Origin: Paragonimus westermani
Lineage: Eukaryota; Platyhelminthes; Trematoda; Plagiorchiida; Troglotrematidae
DNA: 64,000 bases
Assembly (NCBI GenBank): GCA_008508345.1
Contig: QNGE01002667.1
Coordinates: 4,896-68,895 of the forward strand
Reading direction: 5' to 3'
Both the position numbers and the translations under genes were made by a program. The notes under the pieces were generated by a model. That model did not search any database, was not told where the DNA came from, and saw nothing but the letters and a program-made list of their open reading frames with translations. Shown here in pieces: positions 23,045 through 34,250 of the stretch (within the stretch, counting starts at the first letter, position 1; each line of letters starts with the position of its first letter).

Positions 23045-23405
23045 CTCAAGTTGACCATCACTCATAGTTGATTGCAGCCTTCACATTCACACAGACATTC
23101 CAGCCAGCCTCTTTCGAAAGGAAGCAATAGACTCCAGTTTCACTCTCATTAGAGCTCGTCAGTGGTGCATATCCTTGCCACGGCCGCGATCTGAACTCCA
23201 GCCATTCCAATCATGAGGCAACCGTGTTGACCAATGCGCCATTCACCTCACATCAGGCACGACTGAATTATGAAATCCGAACGCTCAACCACTCTCGCTT
23301 GTGTGTGACGATCAGGTTGCCCGATCGTTTCGAGAGGAGACACAGTAACTGTCCTGTTAACTCCAATCGATAACCCCGCGATTAAGACTTCCAAAACAGG
23401 TCGAA
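23045..23405 (-). repeat. ribozyme SINE-like element, copy 2' (left arm)
   Basis: This is the counterpart of 51305-51665. It has the 5' block, the tRNA-like segment, the hammerhead region at 23124-23168 and the TCAAGTTGACC end. Compared with its partner in the other arm it carries extra mutations in the ribozyme and in the 3' unit. Confidence 0.85.
23124..23168 (-). ncRNA. hammerhead ribozyme, weakened copy
   Basis: The core CTGACGA and GAAA and the GTC cleavage site are intact. Stem II is GCTCT/AGAGT, with one G-T wobble at its base. Stem III is ACT/AGT around GG. Stem I (GCACCA against TATTGC) has two mismatches, so cleavage should be poorer than in copies 1 and 4. Confidence 0.75.
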
Positions 23406-23690
23406 ATCACTGAACTCATTAAAACTGCAAACCAAATCACTGTCTGCTCATCAGTAACTGTTTCGAATTAATGTTCGTAACACAACTCCAAGCATTTTGA
23501 GCCCTTAGGTTACGTTTTCAATAATTATGCTTCAAAACCGCCCTTATTAGGCTATTCATTTGCTTACAGTTAGTATTGCTTGAACGTTACAAGTGAGTTT
23601 ATTAGTCAACAGTATGCTGACTGAAAACGAACATCACATCGTGAGTGTGCAGTTCTATTATTCAAAGCTGACAACTGCCTCCGGCTGACA

Positions 23691-24227
23691 TTAAAAAGAA
23701 TGTGGCGTGGTAGAGATAAAGAGGAAATTCAGTTCGAAAACAAATATCGTAAGGTCCCAGGAGAACTGAAGACAAGAGAAACTTAAGGCAAACAAAAGAT
23801 TTGCCGCAAAAATCGCTGGGAGTTTGGGAGGTAGGAGAAGATGAGAGGGGTTTTTGTCATGTGACATTCTAGGCTTAACATGTTCAGTACCGGTATGCAA
23901 GAATCACGCCTTCAGGTAGATCAAACATCGCGAGGTGAATGTTTGGTAATGTACACAGCTTAAAATGCGAGTTTGATGGTTTAGTCGGCTAAACGAAGCA
24001 GTACTTTTTTTACCCAGTTTGCTAACTGTCACACCCAGTGAACTCCAGGCAATACTGCCTGACAGTATACAATTCACGAGAACGACAATCACGATAGCAA
24101 CCCAAAAATAACTCCCCACCAGTGCAGTAACGAGCATGGAAATAACATTTTGAAGAACCAGGGTTGTAATAGTTGCTTGATTAAAAGTAGGATCAAGTTT
24201 TATGTACTGAAACCACATTGAACCCAA
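23691..24227 (-). other. pair of short open frames with hydrophobic segments (left arm)
   Basis: The frame at 24227-23904 begins MGSMWFQYIKLDPTFNQ and has two long hydrophobic stretches (residues about 22-40 and 44-62), as a two-helix membrane segment would. The frame at 23900-23691 is also hydrophobic. Both recur in the right arm (50480-50719 and 50808-51017), where the first ends early after a one-base change in a poly-A run. The arms are near identical, so their conservation says nothing about selection. I do not recognise the family. Confidence 0.25.
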
Positions 24228-24406
24228 CTTAGATTTCTAGCTGGCAGCATCACTGAAAAAGTTGCCCTGGCTAACATTACCATAAGCGATTGAGTTAGTA
24301 TTTAGGACAGAATGAGAGCAACTCTGAAGAGACCGCTGCACTAAGATCCTCGAAACAAATTTAGTACGAATGAAGTCAAACAGTTTCGGGTTCATGTTTA
24401 AACATG

Positions 24407-26134
24407 TTTAAACACGGTTTTTAACGAATTACTTCTCATCCATTGGCCATTTGTTTCTCCTTGTTTCATACACTTGATGTATTATAAAATCCTCCGTTTT
24501 TACTCCAGTGACGTCTGTAGAAAATGTGATTTCCTTCATAATGCACTCGGTAAACTGAAGATATTCAAGAAGTGAACTTTTTCTGCATGCTATGAACACT
24601 GTACTTGCATTGCACAGTTGATGAACGTTTTAGAATTGCTTAGTGAACAGTTTAGATCTAGCGCCAATCACTGAGAGCTGTGATTCACACCCCAAGCCAG
24701 CAAAGCCCTAGGATGTGTATAGAATCCATGTGTTCGCTTAAGCATATGGTGTGTTAACACAAGGCTACGTCTGGTGGACTGAGAGTATATGAGACCGTTT
24801 CATCTATTGTGCTAAAATGACAGGGTACCAAGGATGAATCTTAAAGGCAGAGAACATACAAAAAGAATGTTAAAACATGTTTGCCTGTAAGTTCATCTAC
24901 GGAGACCCCAGTGTTAAACGATATAATTTCGTTAGCATTCCTCTGCTGTATGCTTGCAATTCACGGGCTCTCACGATTCGCGTTCCAGTAGTGGGGGAAA
25001 GTGGATCAAATGTCATTTCATGATCCATAGTTTGATCTTAACACACTACGTTTGCAAGTGAAACACGTGGATTTCACAAATTCCTTAAGTTTGTTTGGCC
25101 GGAGATATGAACAGTGTTTTCTAAATTTGGCAAAAGTAATGGGCGAATTTGAAGAGGAACACCGAAAAGTATTAGAGGATGGTGGGAGTGACATTAGGAT
25201 AAAACAAAGGGTGCTCAGTTGTTAGGGTGGTACGAAGTAATTGGCGGGATAATTTTAACAGCTGAACTGCTAACCGTGTGCTACAATGTGCAGCATATCG
25301 TGTCGTTTAACGGGCACCGTAGTGACAGTCAGTTACAATGCCGGTGCGCTTATCAAAATCCCAGTCCGGTTTATCACAGGGTTATGGCTCAGATCTGCTG
25401 TCTGTGCATTGGTGTGGGTACGATTATAGGCATGCGCTATAAACGGCCTTCAGTCCACATGAATATTAGATTGTGCGATTTATACGTGAGTATACAGGCG
25501 ACAATACGTAATACACAAGTGACCGATTACAATGAGTCTTACCGTACGGGTTACACATATCCGAAACCCTTCCACCCGGTAGGCTGTTTTGGTAAGACTT
25601 TACTGCAAGATCATTCTATTGAACGCGCCCCTCTCCACCGATGTGCCTATTGATTGATCCCGGTGGTTTAGATGAGTGTATACTTGTTACTTCCTCATGG
25701 AGGAGTCTGTTGTGTGGATAATTCGGTAATCAGCAGGCCTGTTTATGCACCTAACCCGTGTTACTGTCGTGGGCAATAAACCCGTTATATCAATATCAGA
25801 GTATTTCAGATCTGACGTAGCTCATTCGTTGGGTTCGCCTACAAAATCTGATTCGGTCAATTTCGAATGAAAAAGGAATTATTTATTGCTCATTATTGGG
25901 AAATTATTTATCTTTGAGTTTATACACAAGTTAACTTCTGTCAGAATCATCAATGATTACCAGGAACTATTTCTCTTTTCAAGCTTCAAATTATTTGGGC
26001 AGGAAACCCGAATATCAGATGTTGAACTTAAAGTATATTTCATACACTCAAGGAGGTTTGAAAGTTTGATTAGTTGCATTTCAGAATGAAAGATAAAACC
26101 AACTCTGTTATAATGCAAGGTTGTTCAGTTGCAG
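24407..26134. other. unassigned stretch with a 144-codon frame
   Basis: The longest frame here (25219-25653, plus) has no ATG at its start (it opens at TTG) and no motif I recognise. Codons such as CGT, TGT and TAC are frequent, but no conserved domain emerges. It may be chance or a very decayed element. Confidence 0.3.
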
Positions 26135-26415
26135 GAGTTTTATTGTCCAACCTGCACATTCTCACACCACGTGCGGCGCTCGCGTTTACGAGCATCAATT
26201 CCAATCCACAACACACCCGCGATTTTCATTTGAGCGTCGTATGAACTCATACCCGGTTCTAAGTGTGTGGTTGACGCTATGGATTTTTGATTGCCATTTC
26301 TCGCTCGTCAGTTCATTGAGTGGCACCTTGTTTGTTCGCTCGTGTTGTGCGCAGTTTATCTCCCGTGAGCTTTGGCCATATCTTACTGCCGCTTCGAGAT
26401 ATTCCGACTTGACCA
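26135..26415 (+). repeat. dispersed repeat A, copy 2
   Basis: Diverged partner of 20995-21255, in the same orientation, with the landmarks given there. Confidence 0.55.
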
Positions 26416-29116
26416 TCAGTCACATTGTTAACCTGCCACACACATACTGGAAGAATGCAAGACGAACTAGTCGGCTCACAAAATGACATTCAGTTAAGGC
26501 GTGAGATCAACAAATATGCATAAAATTTGGTTAGAGAACAAACTCGGTGAATGCCATCCGGGTGCATGACGAAGGATTGGGTTTCTGTTTATCACTAACT
26601 TAGTTACTGAGGCACCATTTAATTTGGGGGAGAAAGACATTTCTAAACATAGCCACCTGAGACATCTTCTAAATGAAGTTCGGCCAGAAGCTTGTAAGCC
26701 CATCTACATGCATGGGATTCATTCATCGAGCTGATTAACAAACTCGCAAACGAAGACCATTGCTCATACTCCAAAAACTTTACCACTTAAATAGATTACT
26801 GTTATTTTCAGCAAGAACCTCAGTTGGTGACAACGTTTATCTCGGACTCAACGGAGTTCGTGTATCATTGCCAGTATAAGTACTCATGCGGCTTCTGGAC
26901 ATTCCGTTTATGTATTTAGTTGGTGTCTAACCGGGGCTTAGTCTGTGACGTTAGTGGATTCCACCGTGGATTGCATGAGAAACATTGCACTACTGTGAAC
27001 TACCTGAAGCATTTCAAAGGAAACGGTTAAATGAGTGGAGAGTTGAGTTGAAATGGGAAATTTATGGGTTCTAGGCATGGCTTTGTATGCTAGCTGGCAG
27101 AGCTCTTGCCATATCCAGAGATTCCGTTTTGTTACTGTCCAAACCCAAACCCCAAATACATTGACCTGAATAGTCACTGCAAGCAAGAAAGAGAATCCGT
27201 AAGCCAGGAAATGCAAAACCATGCTCTGATATTCATACACAGCTTAGTCAATTAGAAGAATGTGTCTCTTTGACGCACAGTTTACAAATGTAAAAACGAC
27301 CAGTGGTAAAAGGCATGGTTTCACTCATGGTTGTGGGAAACGCTGGCGGAGCAAGGAGTGGACAGAAGAACGTGTGCACATCACCATTCCAGTCTTTTCT
27401 CGAAAACCGGTCAGCCTGTAATGGGAAATATCATTTTGGATGATTTGCGCACATTTGATCGGTTTGACTGATTTGATGGTAGGGCGCCGTCGTCAGTATG
27501 AAACAACTTCTATGATTTCTGTCGTTTGAACTTCTTTCAGTGGTGGGAATGCCGACTGATAGGATGTAATCCCGAGCATCCAAGTAGTGACCAATGGACT
27601 TCAAACAGTTCATCAAAATGTGCTGAACTTTTTAAAAGCTTTCTTATCCTGCAATTCTCTCTGTGTCTACCACTTGGTCGATATTGCACTTCCTATATCG
27701 GGATTCTAATGTTGTTGTTGATGGCAAGTAGGTACAGTTTCTTTGTTACTGTGTTATCTCCAGCACAAAAACATGCTGAATCTTGGAAGCATTCTCATCT
27801 ATAACATTCTCTACGTCCGAAAGTTATCCATAGCTTATTATTCGGGAAATATGACAGAAATGGCAGTTATACATGTTAAACTGGTGAGGTAATTACATCA
27901 ACAGGGAGAGGGTGCCCCCCAGGCTGTCTACAGATTAATCAAGTCAGCTGTCTTGTGTTGATTAGACTAGAAGTTTCAAGGAGGAAAACTATCGTGGCAA
28001 ACACCGTGTCCTCCCTCAAAAAAGGAACCTGAGCCAACTTACAACCAGAATTATAATCAGTGGCGTTGGCTGATTCTTTAACACTACCCGAGTGAGTTTC
28101 AAAAGGCTTTGAGAGTAGGAGAGTGGAAACGCTGGCAAGTGTGGGGAATGTCAAGTCCAATGAGGAGGTTATCGCCAGGGAGGTTATCATGGACACTAAA
28201 AATCCTCGGTTTTGTCAGAAAACCAGAGTTTTTCATCTAAAATGCCTCTTTTACAGGTAAAGCGTTTTTGCCCAATTAGAATGGACGTATATTTTCAAGA
28301 CAACCCAGAAGTAACTATGAGTATACTTTTGCCAAACTGACCTCTAATCCTCTAGGAGTATTGATAAGTTAGTGACCGTGACCGCTATTTTAGGAAACTA
28401 TCCATTTATATTTTGGCTCGCGAATATTTGTAGGTCACCAGACATTTTAAAAATGCCCCGTATTTTTCTCCCAGCTGCACACGCTTTTATGGAGAAGAAA
28501 ATAGCCCTTTGATTGGAATTAGGTGCAGTTGGGGGTGGGGGTTCGGTCGCGTTATTTCTCCCGACAAAGGTTTCCGTTTTGCTTATCCTAGGACAGAAAA
28601 TTCAAGTTTTATCAAGCGCCCTGTAGTTTAAACCACCCCGATTTATTGCCTATCCGAACTCCGACACAACAGATGATCCAACACCAGGATAGTACAAACG
28701 TCGAATTATGATACCAGATCAGACAGTCTCAGTGATACGCCGTCCGTTATTCGCCAAGTTCTTTGTTCCGTATTGCACAAATCAGCTCACAGTTTGAATT
28801 CGCAAGTCTTTATGATCAGACAATAACAGACGCTGGTTTTCGTAATAATGAGTTACATCTATAACTGTGAGTTCTTATCCAATAAGAACCGCTTACTGCA
28901 ACCAGTACGAGGTCTTCTCCCTGTAATCTGCTTGGGAGGTTTCAAGTCCAGTACGATTTCTAGGGCTATTCGAAGTACACAGTCGTGAGTACAACAGGCT
29001 GCTTTATACCATTATCGACTCAGTATATCGATCCTGGCGCTTACAAATAATGTATTGCTGTCAAATTCAAAACTTTTCTGTCCACAATGTCCACATCATG
29101 GACTGGAGTAACGAAA
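26416..29116. other. unassigned stretch
   Basis: 2.7 kb without a legible gene or known repeat. The minus frame 26938-27240 (100 codons) is hydrophobic and motif-free. Confidence 0.3.
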
Positions 29117-29990
29117 CATTCTCATCAGTCGGTTACATAAAACATTCGGTTATATAGGTTAAGCGCGTAGCGTCAAAACAATGAAATGAACGAATTTCAC
29201 GTAGTTGCAATCAGGTTTCACTGCCATGGCAACGAAATTGATTGTGTCAGTACGTTTTGCCAATGAACGGCTTGATCAACATTGCCTCAGAGAACGACAA
29301 CAATCTAGGGTCGCGATTGCGCAATAGGACCGTGAACGAAGTATCGGGGTCAACAACATGACCTGTTGCGATTAGGTGTTTCGTGATCGAAGACGCCGGA
29401 TTTCTGTCCCAGTGTTGGTATGCTGACCCACCTTGAAACATTGTTTGCACTAGCCACTTGGGAATGTGTTCCGCCTTTCTCTGTCGTAAATTTCGGTCCG
29501 TTCTGCCGAGGTATGAATCACCGTAACTGCAGGTGAACTGGTAGATTACGTGAGAGGCAGAGTTTTCCGAAGAAGAACGATCGGGGCGGTGGAGGTCCAT
29601 CCTACGGGTGGAGAGTAACGAGTGCAATTCCGCCGCGGGATATGTGCGATCAATGACAGATTTCAACTTCCGACTTACATCGGTAATATTGTGGTCGCTT
29701 TTGTAAGGAAGTTTGATATAAACCTGCTTTTTCGGCACTAACTGTGGTTAGGAGGTAGCCACTCGCTCCTCGCAATAAATTTCAATAATTTTGGCCGGAT
29801 ACCCATTCGCAAACAGGCACTTAGACGGTACACTCAGTAGGTCTGTTTTATCGAAGAGCCACATGGAGTGGACAGTACATACAATTCTCTTCATTTAAAC
29901 CCGTGGCTTACAAACGTAGTTTGGTGCGAACTGTTTTTCACCGACCAAGGAATTTGTGCACAACCGACAGTCAAAAGTCTGATGAGGAGC
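29117..29990 (-). pseudogene. Penelope-like element, 3' part with intact-looking GIY-YIG domain
   Basis: The open frame 29738-29247 (163 codons) has the linker KKQVYIKLPYKSDHN and the nuclease core YQFTCSYGDSYLGRTDR at residues 66-82. Then come EHIPKWL at 90-96, SSITKHLIATGH at 116-127, and SFSEAMLIK, where residue 151 is the conserved glutamate. The frame stops at about 29247 without the usual LCVQK end. Upstream (29760-29835) a shifted frame reads KCLFANGYPAKII, the PLE linker, so the open frame is only the end of a broken gene. The non-coding tail at 29117-29215 matches 3055-3149. The reverse transcriptase is not legible. Confidence 0.82.
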
Positions 29991-30261
29991 TCTTGAAGTG
30001 TGTTCTGTATTACCGCTCTGGCTTTTTAGGCGTAGCGTCAAATCCTCCTCACTTTAAGTGCATTGAGTGTATAATGTAGTCGGAATAAAAACAAATAACC
30101 ACATTTGTTCTAAGCTACCAAAAAGAGTTACGTTCAGGAAGTCCCCTATAAAAACCAAACGCGGTGTAAACAGAAAACGTTTTTACTTAGTAAACCTTTG
30201 GGTCTTGTACGAACAGTTTGCTTCTGGTAACAAACAAAATCAGATTTAATGCCTGGCTACG
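29991..30261. other. possible decayed PLE upstream part
   Basis: This lies directly upstream (minus strand) of the PLE and could hold its decayed reverse transcriptase end. Nothing diagnostic is legible. Confidence 0.2.
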
Positions 30262-30658
30262 GTAAGTTCCGGCCTTGGCTGACGAGGTAGATCTCATTAG
30301 AAGCGATCAGTTCTCTGGAGTTCCACCTGATAATATGCAACACTGGGACATAGAACAACTCATCATCTTCTGATTAACGGAATCGGGGGTAATTAACAAT
30401 AGAACAATACCTCGTCATCAGTTAGCTAGGCGCAGCAAGACTCACCAGCTTGTGAAATACCACGACGATGTTCTCCAGAGACTTAATTCCACGTCCGCAC
30501 AGACGATAGAATCGGACGAACTACGAATGTTGTTGAGGTTGCTTCATGCTGACAAAGAGGCCGCGCCAGACTCTGCAGTCAGATGGACAGAAATCCGCGC
30601 AATACATCCCATATGGCACTCTTCATCAAGTTTTGATCGGTTTGTGAACAAAGAATGA
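30262..30658 (+). pseudogene. unidentified coding-like frame with one internal stop
   Basis: A single frame stays open for about 132 codons apart from one TGA at 30371-30373. It runs from PALADEVDL through HWDIEQLIIF, stop, LTESGVINNRTIP, RRSKTHQLVKYH, DELRMLLRLLHAD and RWTEIRAIHPIWHSSSSFD to a TGA after FVNKE. The hydrophilic, leucine-patterned composition and the W..I..I..IW spacing look like real protein, possibly a helical DNA-binding fold, but I cannot name it. There is a GTAAGT at 30731-30736 downstream and another upstream near 30260, so an exon or processed remnant is possible. It could also be an unknown transposon frame. Confidence 0.4.
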
Positions 30659-33335
30659 AGCAGTTCTGTACACACTTCATTAGGTTCACTCCATACCCAG
30701 CCCGTGAACAAGATCTCGAATCTCGGTTGTGGTAAGTGATTTCACTAACGACTCCAGTCTACGGCTTCTATTTTAAAAGGTGGGCTGGGTGGATATCATT
30801 GAGAACGCAAAAATCCGCAAGCACTATTGATTGACCGAGAAATTACAAAAGCGGTCTATTTATTACGCGGTTTTCTATCAAATCAAATGAGAAATCGTTT
30901 CAATCTACTATAAACTAGATCAGCTAAATTAAATTAGCATAGTAAGAATCAGACATATTGTGGCTAAGACAATTGGCATAAAACCAGTACAAATGCAGAC
31001 ATATTCAGTTGCTCGTCCATCAGAACAGAACGCTGGAAACTGTCGTGGCAGCATCAAGCAACACTAAGGCAATTGTCTTGTCGTGGTGCAAACAAAATGT
31101 TGTGGGGAAAAAGTCTAACCGATTCGGTCATAAGACCAACAACTAACACGTGAACTAATAATATATATGTGTAGAAGTTTCAACCGAATCACCTTGCCGG
31201 GTGTACATCTGGGTTTTCAGATAATTTTTCGCGCTGTGCATTGCATGGCGAAAGATCCCTGAAGGATTGATAGACCCAGACCAGCATTGAAAATCGGAAT
31301 TACAACTATGACCAGTTCCGATTACGGTGGTGGAATTGAAGAGCTTTGGAAAACCTCCTTTCCGGTATAAAGTCTTAGTAGAATTTTATGCAATCGCATC
31401 AGTTTGCTTGCCATCATTCAAGGTTCTCTATAGGCACGTTAGTTCGCTTTCCTAATCTGATTTTGTTATCGCTAGATTACACATTCAAATGAGTTTGTTA
31501 ATAATCCACAAATTATAGCAAGGCTTTTTGTATTTATTCGTCTAGGGTTATTAATCACTTTTTACAACAAGTGTGTTATTCAACTGTCCATTAAAAATCA
31601 TCGGATGATTGCTTTTCTAATCATTCCAAATTTATACGCCCTAATGGACAGGTGCAATCCACGTTCTTTATGACTATCCCAAGGATTTAACTAATTCTAC
31701 GGTTTATTTCACTTTACACAAAGGTCACATCGGATCCCAGCTGACAATTTTTGTTAACCTATGTATATGATGTCGGTTTCTGGTTCTCTGATGCAGATGC
31801 AACTCAGGAACTAAACCCGTCCGAGTCTGCAAAATATCCATTTATTAAAGTAAGCCAACGTTTACGACGGCTTCCTCATCTGAATTGATGTTGGCAGGCT
31901 AGCGTTGTACATTCCTGATTTCTTTTCACACTCATATAATTTGCTTTTCCTTATGTCAAAGTATGGCTGCTTTACCTGCGGTTGGATTGTTCTTCAATAA
32001 TTCTTCATGGTCACTTAACCAACTACCCGAAACAACTCATACTTAAATCATTCATCTGTTTTTAATGACATTTTTCGTTCTGATGTCAACAGAGCGGCCG
32101 CTTTTCGCCATTCTTGAATCACCAAGTCTTTTACTTTCGATGTTCTGTCCGATTGCTGTTGCCCTCAGCTCTAACCTGATCTAGTCATAAATCTGTGTGA
32201 TCGTGCCCGCACCAATCATTATTTTGCAACTCCTGAACAAGTAACATTTCGACTTAATCCTGACTCAGTACCCTTGGTAGTTTACTGATTACCAATCGAA
32301 TTATTGCATTGATACCAACGGAACATCACTCACACACAGTTGACGGTTCGATTAGTCTCCTGTAAACGAGTCGTAAAATATTTCTCTCTGCCAAAGATGC
32401 GACCATCAAATGATTCTCTCGAGGTAACATAACTTGACATGAACTGGAATAATGTCAGACTGGACCGTGTGGTGTTTCAAGTTGGTGGCATTAACAGTCA
32501 ATTATCAGGTGAATTTCGGTGTATGCGTCGAGTTTCTCGAAGTCACACTCGATCATTCTCAATTAAACCTTTGAAACACTGAGTTCCATTTTACAATCTG
32601 ATCAGACCAGAAATGAGACCTGTAACTCGTTGACATTTCTCCTCCCAGCTGGGAGAGTTATCTGGTTTCTGTAGTCTTAATTATATTGTACTGGGTACAA
32701 TGTCCACTCACTTACTGGTTGTCTTTGCATGTTTGGTGTACGTTAGTTACTCTCAAGTTCGGTGGCACACTTTTCAGAATATTTGACATTCATCTCTCAT
32801 TATGGAATCCAGAAACTCGAAAACAACGCACAATCAGCAAAAGTCATGAGATGGATAAAAATCAATTCATCGTGTGTTCTATTCAGGTTATATGTAACGC
32901 ACAACACGAAAACTACTGCCGACTGAAGACTATTTAGTTGCTGATACTGTAGGAAATTGATTTACTTTTATGTTGCGAACGAAATTGTTGGAGTACCACA
33001 TCACTTGTTAGAGTAGTAGCAGATCATGGCGAGTTGAACGCACGGATAAATGGTACGTTAAGCTAATTTAATTGTGAGTTTCAATTCGTTTACCAGCGAA
33101 GAATGGCTGAGCTAAAATTGCACTGCAGACCTTTCGTTGCTGTCCGGTTGTCAAGTAGTCTGTCGAGTAGTCTTCACACATTATCTCCACTAATTACCTC
33201 ATGAAAACGAGTTATCGTGTCTTACAGCAACAAGAAGTTGAATAAACACAATATAGGGTAGCCGTGTTAAGGACAATGTGCTGGAGCTGTTGACATCCAC
33301 ATGACTCAAAAGTGAGCTGTGGCTTTGACTGTGTA
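30659..33335. other. unassigned stretch
   Basis: 2.7 kb with no legible gene or repeat. The plus frame 32686-32937 (83 codons) has no motif. Confidence 0.3.
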
Positions 33336-33493
33336 GCACGGGGAACTGTGAATGGCTGCGGGGATTTTTGCTACTTGGGTAGCAACTTGTCGACAGATCT
33401 GTCCGTGGACCGCGAGTTGAGAGCGCGTGTGGCAAAGGCTAGCGCTGCTTTCGGACGTCTTGAAAGGCGTGTCTGGAAGAATCACAGCCTGAA
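33336..33493 (+). pseudogene. RTE-like LINE C-terminal block, cut by gap
   Basis: The frame gives FCYLGSNLSTDLSVDREL and then ARVAKASAAFGRLERR, the best-preserved copy of the RTE C-terminal block in the window. It runs into the N gap at 33494. The tail of the same element resumes right after the gap, so the missing part should hold the rest of the C-terminus. Confidence 0.8.
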
Positions 33494-33897
33494 NNNNNNN
33501 NNNNNNNNNNNNNNNNNNNNNNNNNNNNNNNNNNNNNNNNNNNNNNNNNNNNNNNNNNNNNNNNNNNNNNNNNNNNNNNNNNNNNNNNNNNNNNNNNNNN
33601 NNNNNNNNNNNNNNNNNNNNNNNNNNNNNNNNNNNNNNNNNNNNNNNNNNNNNNNNNNNNNNNNNNNNNNNNNNNNNNNNNNNNNNNNNNNNNNNNNNNN
33701 NNNNNNNNNNNNNNNNNNNNNNNNNNNNNNNNNNNNNNNNNNNNNNNNNNNNNNNNNNNNNNNNNNNNNNNNNNNNNNNNNNNNNNNNNNNNNNNNNNNN
33801 NNNNNNNNNNNNNNNNNNNNNNNNNNNNNNNNNNNNNNNNNNNNNNNNNNNNNNNNNNNNNNNNNNNNNNNNNNNNNNNNNNNNNNNNNNNNNNNNN
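33494..33897. other. 404-base assembly gap (Ns)
   Basis: A run of N inside an RTE-like LINE copy. By comparison with the copy at 680-1490, the expected missing length is about 800 bases. So the gap size is an estimate, or this copy has an internal deletion. Confidence 0.95.
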
Positions 33898-34250
33898 CTT
33901 CTTGTATTACACTTCAGATATCTTTCTTCTCAGTGTAGATCTCGTCATTGCAGCCTCTCTGTTTAGTTTCCGAGAGATAAGAGTTTCCTTTCCTTATTAG
34001 CCAATCAAGTGGCTAACCAGCATTGGCCGGCTGGACAGAAAGGCCCCACTGGCACACCCCCCGGTCTTATTCCTTCGGGTTTACACTGGATATGTGGTGT
34101 GTTGGTGGAACTGCAATTAGAGCAGCGCAAGCCAGTTGCAGTGATATATAAGCGCAGGCGTCCTTTGGCTTCGGTCACTGTGACAGGCTAATCCGAATCG
34201 GATGCCGCCAACCGTAGCACGGGGAGCCGTCCCTGAGGCGTCCTTGAGAT
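33898..34250 (+). repeat. RTE-like LINE 3' tail
   Basis: Matches 1490-1770 (CTTCTTGTATTACA, GTGGCTAACCAGCATT, CAGGCGTCCTTTGGCTTCGG). It also matches 9665-9885 through GGGTTTACACTGGATA and GAGCAGCGCAAGCC. It is the reference copy for the tail in this window. Confidence 0.8.

Larger units (their letters stand above)
21790..24406. repeat. large inverted duplication, left arm (2.6 kb)
   Basis: It pairs with 50301-53212 in opposite orientation. Coordinate sums are 74707/74708 over the inner 1.36 kb (one base differs in a poly-A run at 24005/50695), 74273 over the next block, and 75002 at the outer end. This arm has 435 extra bases (22610-23044) and lacks 729 bases present in the other arm (52276-53004). 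Sampled stretches of 60 bases are identical or differ at one or two sites. It contains ribozyme element copy 2' and short open frames shared with the other arm. Confidence 0.93.

Noticed and set aside
23904..24227. Hydrophobic frame conserved in both arms as a membrane protein under selection
   Set aside because: The whole arms are near identical, so identity of the frame is not evidence of selection; a one-base change in a poly-A run also breaks its end in one arm.
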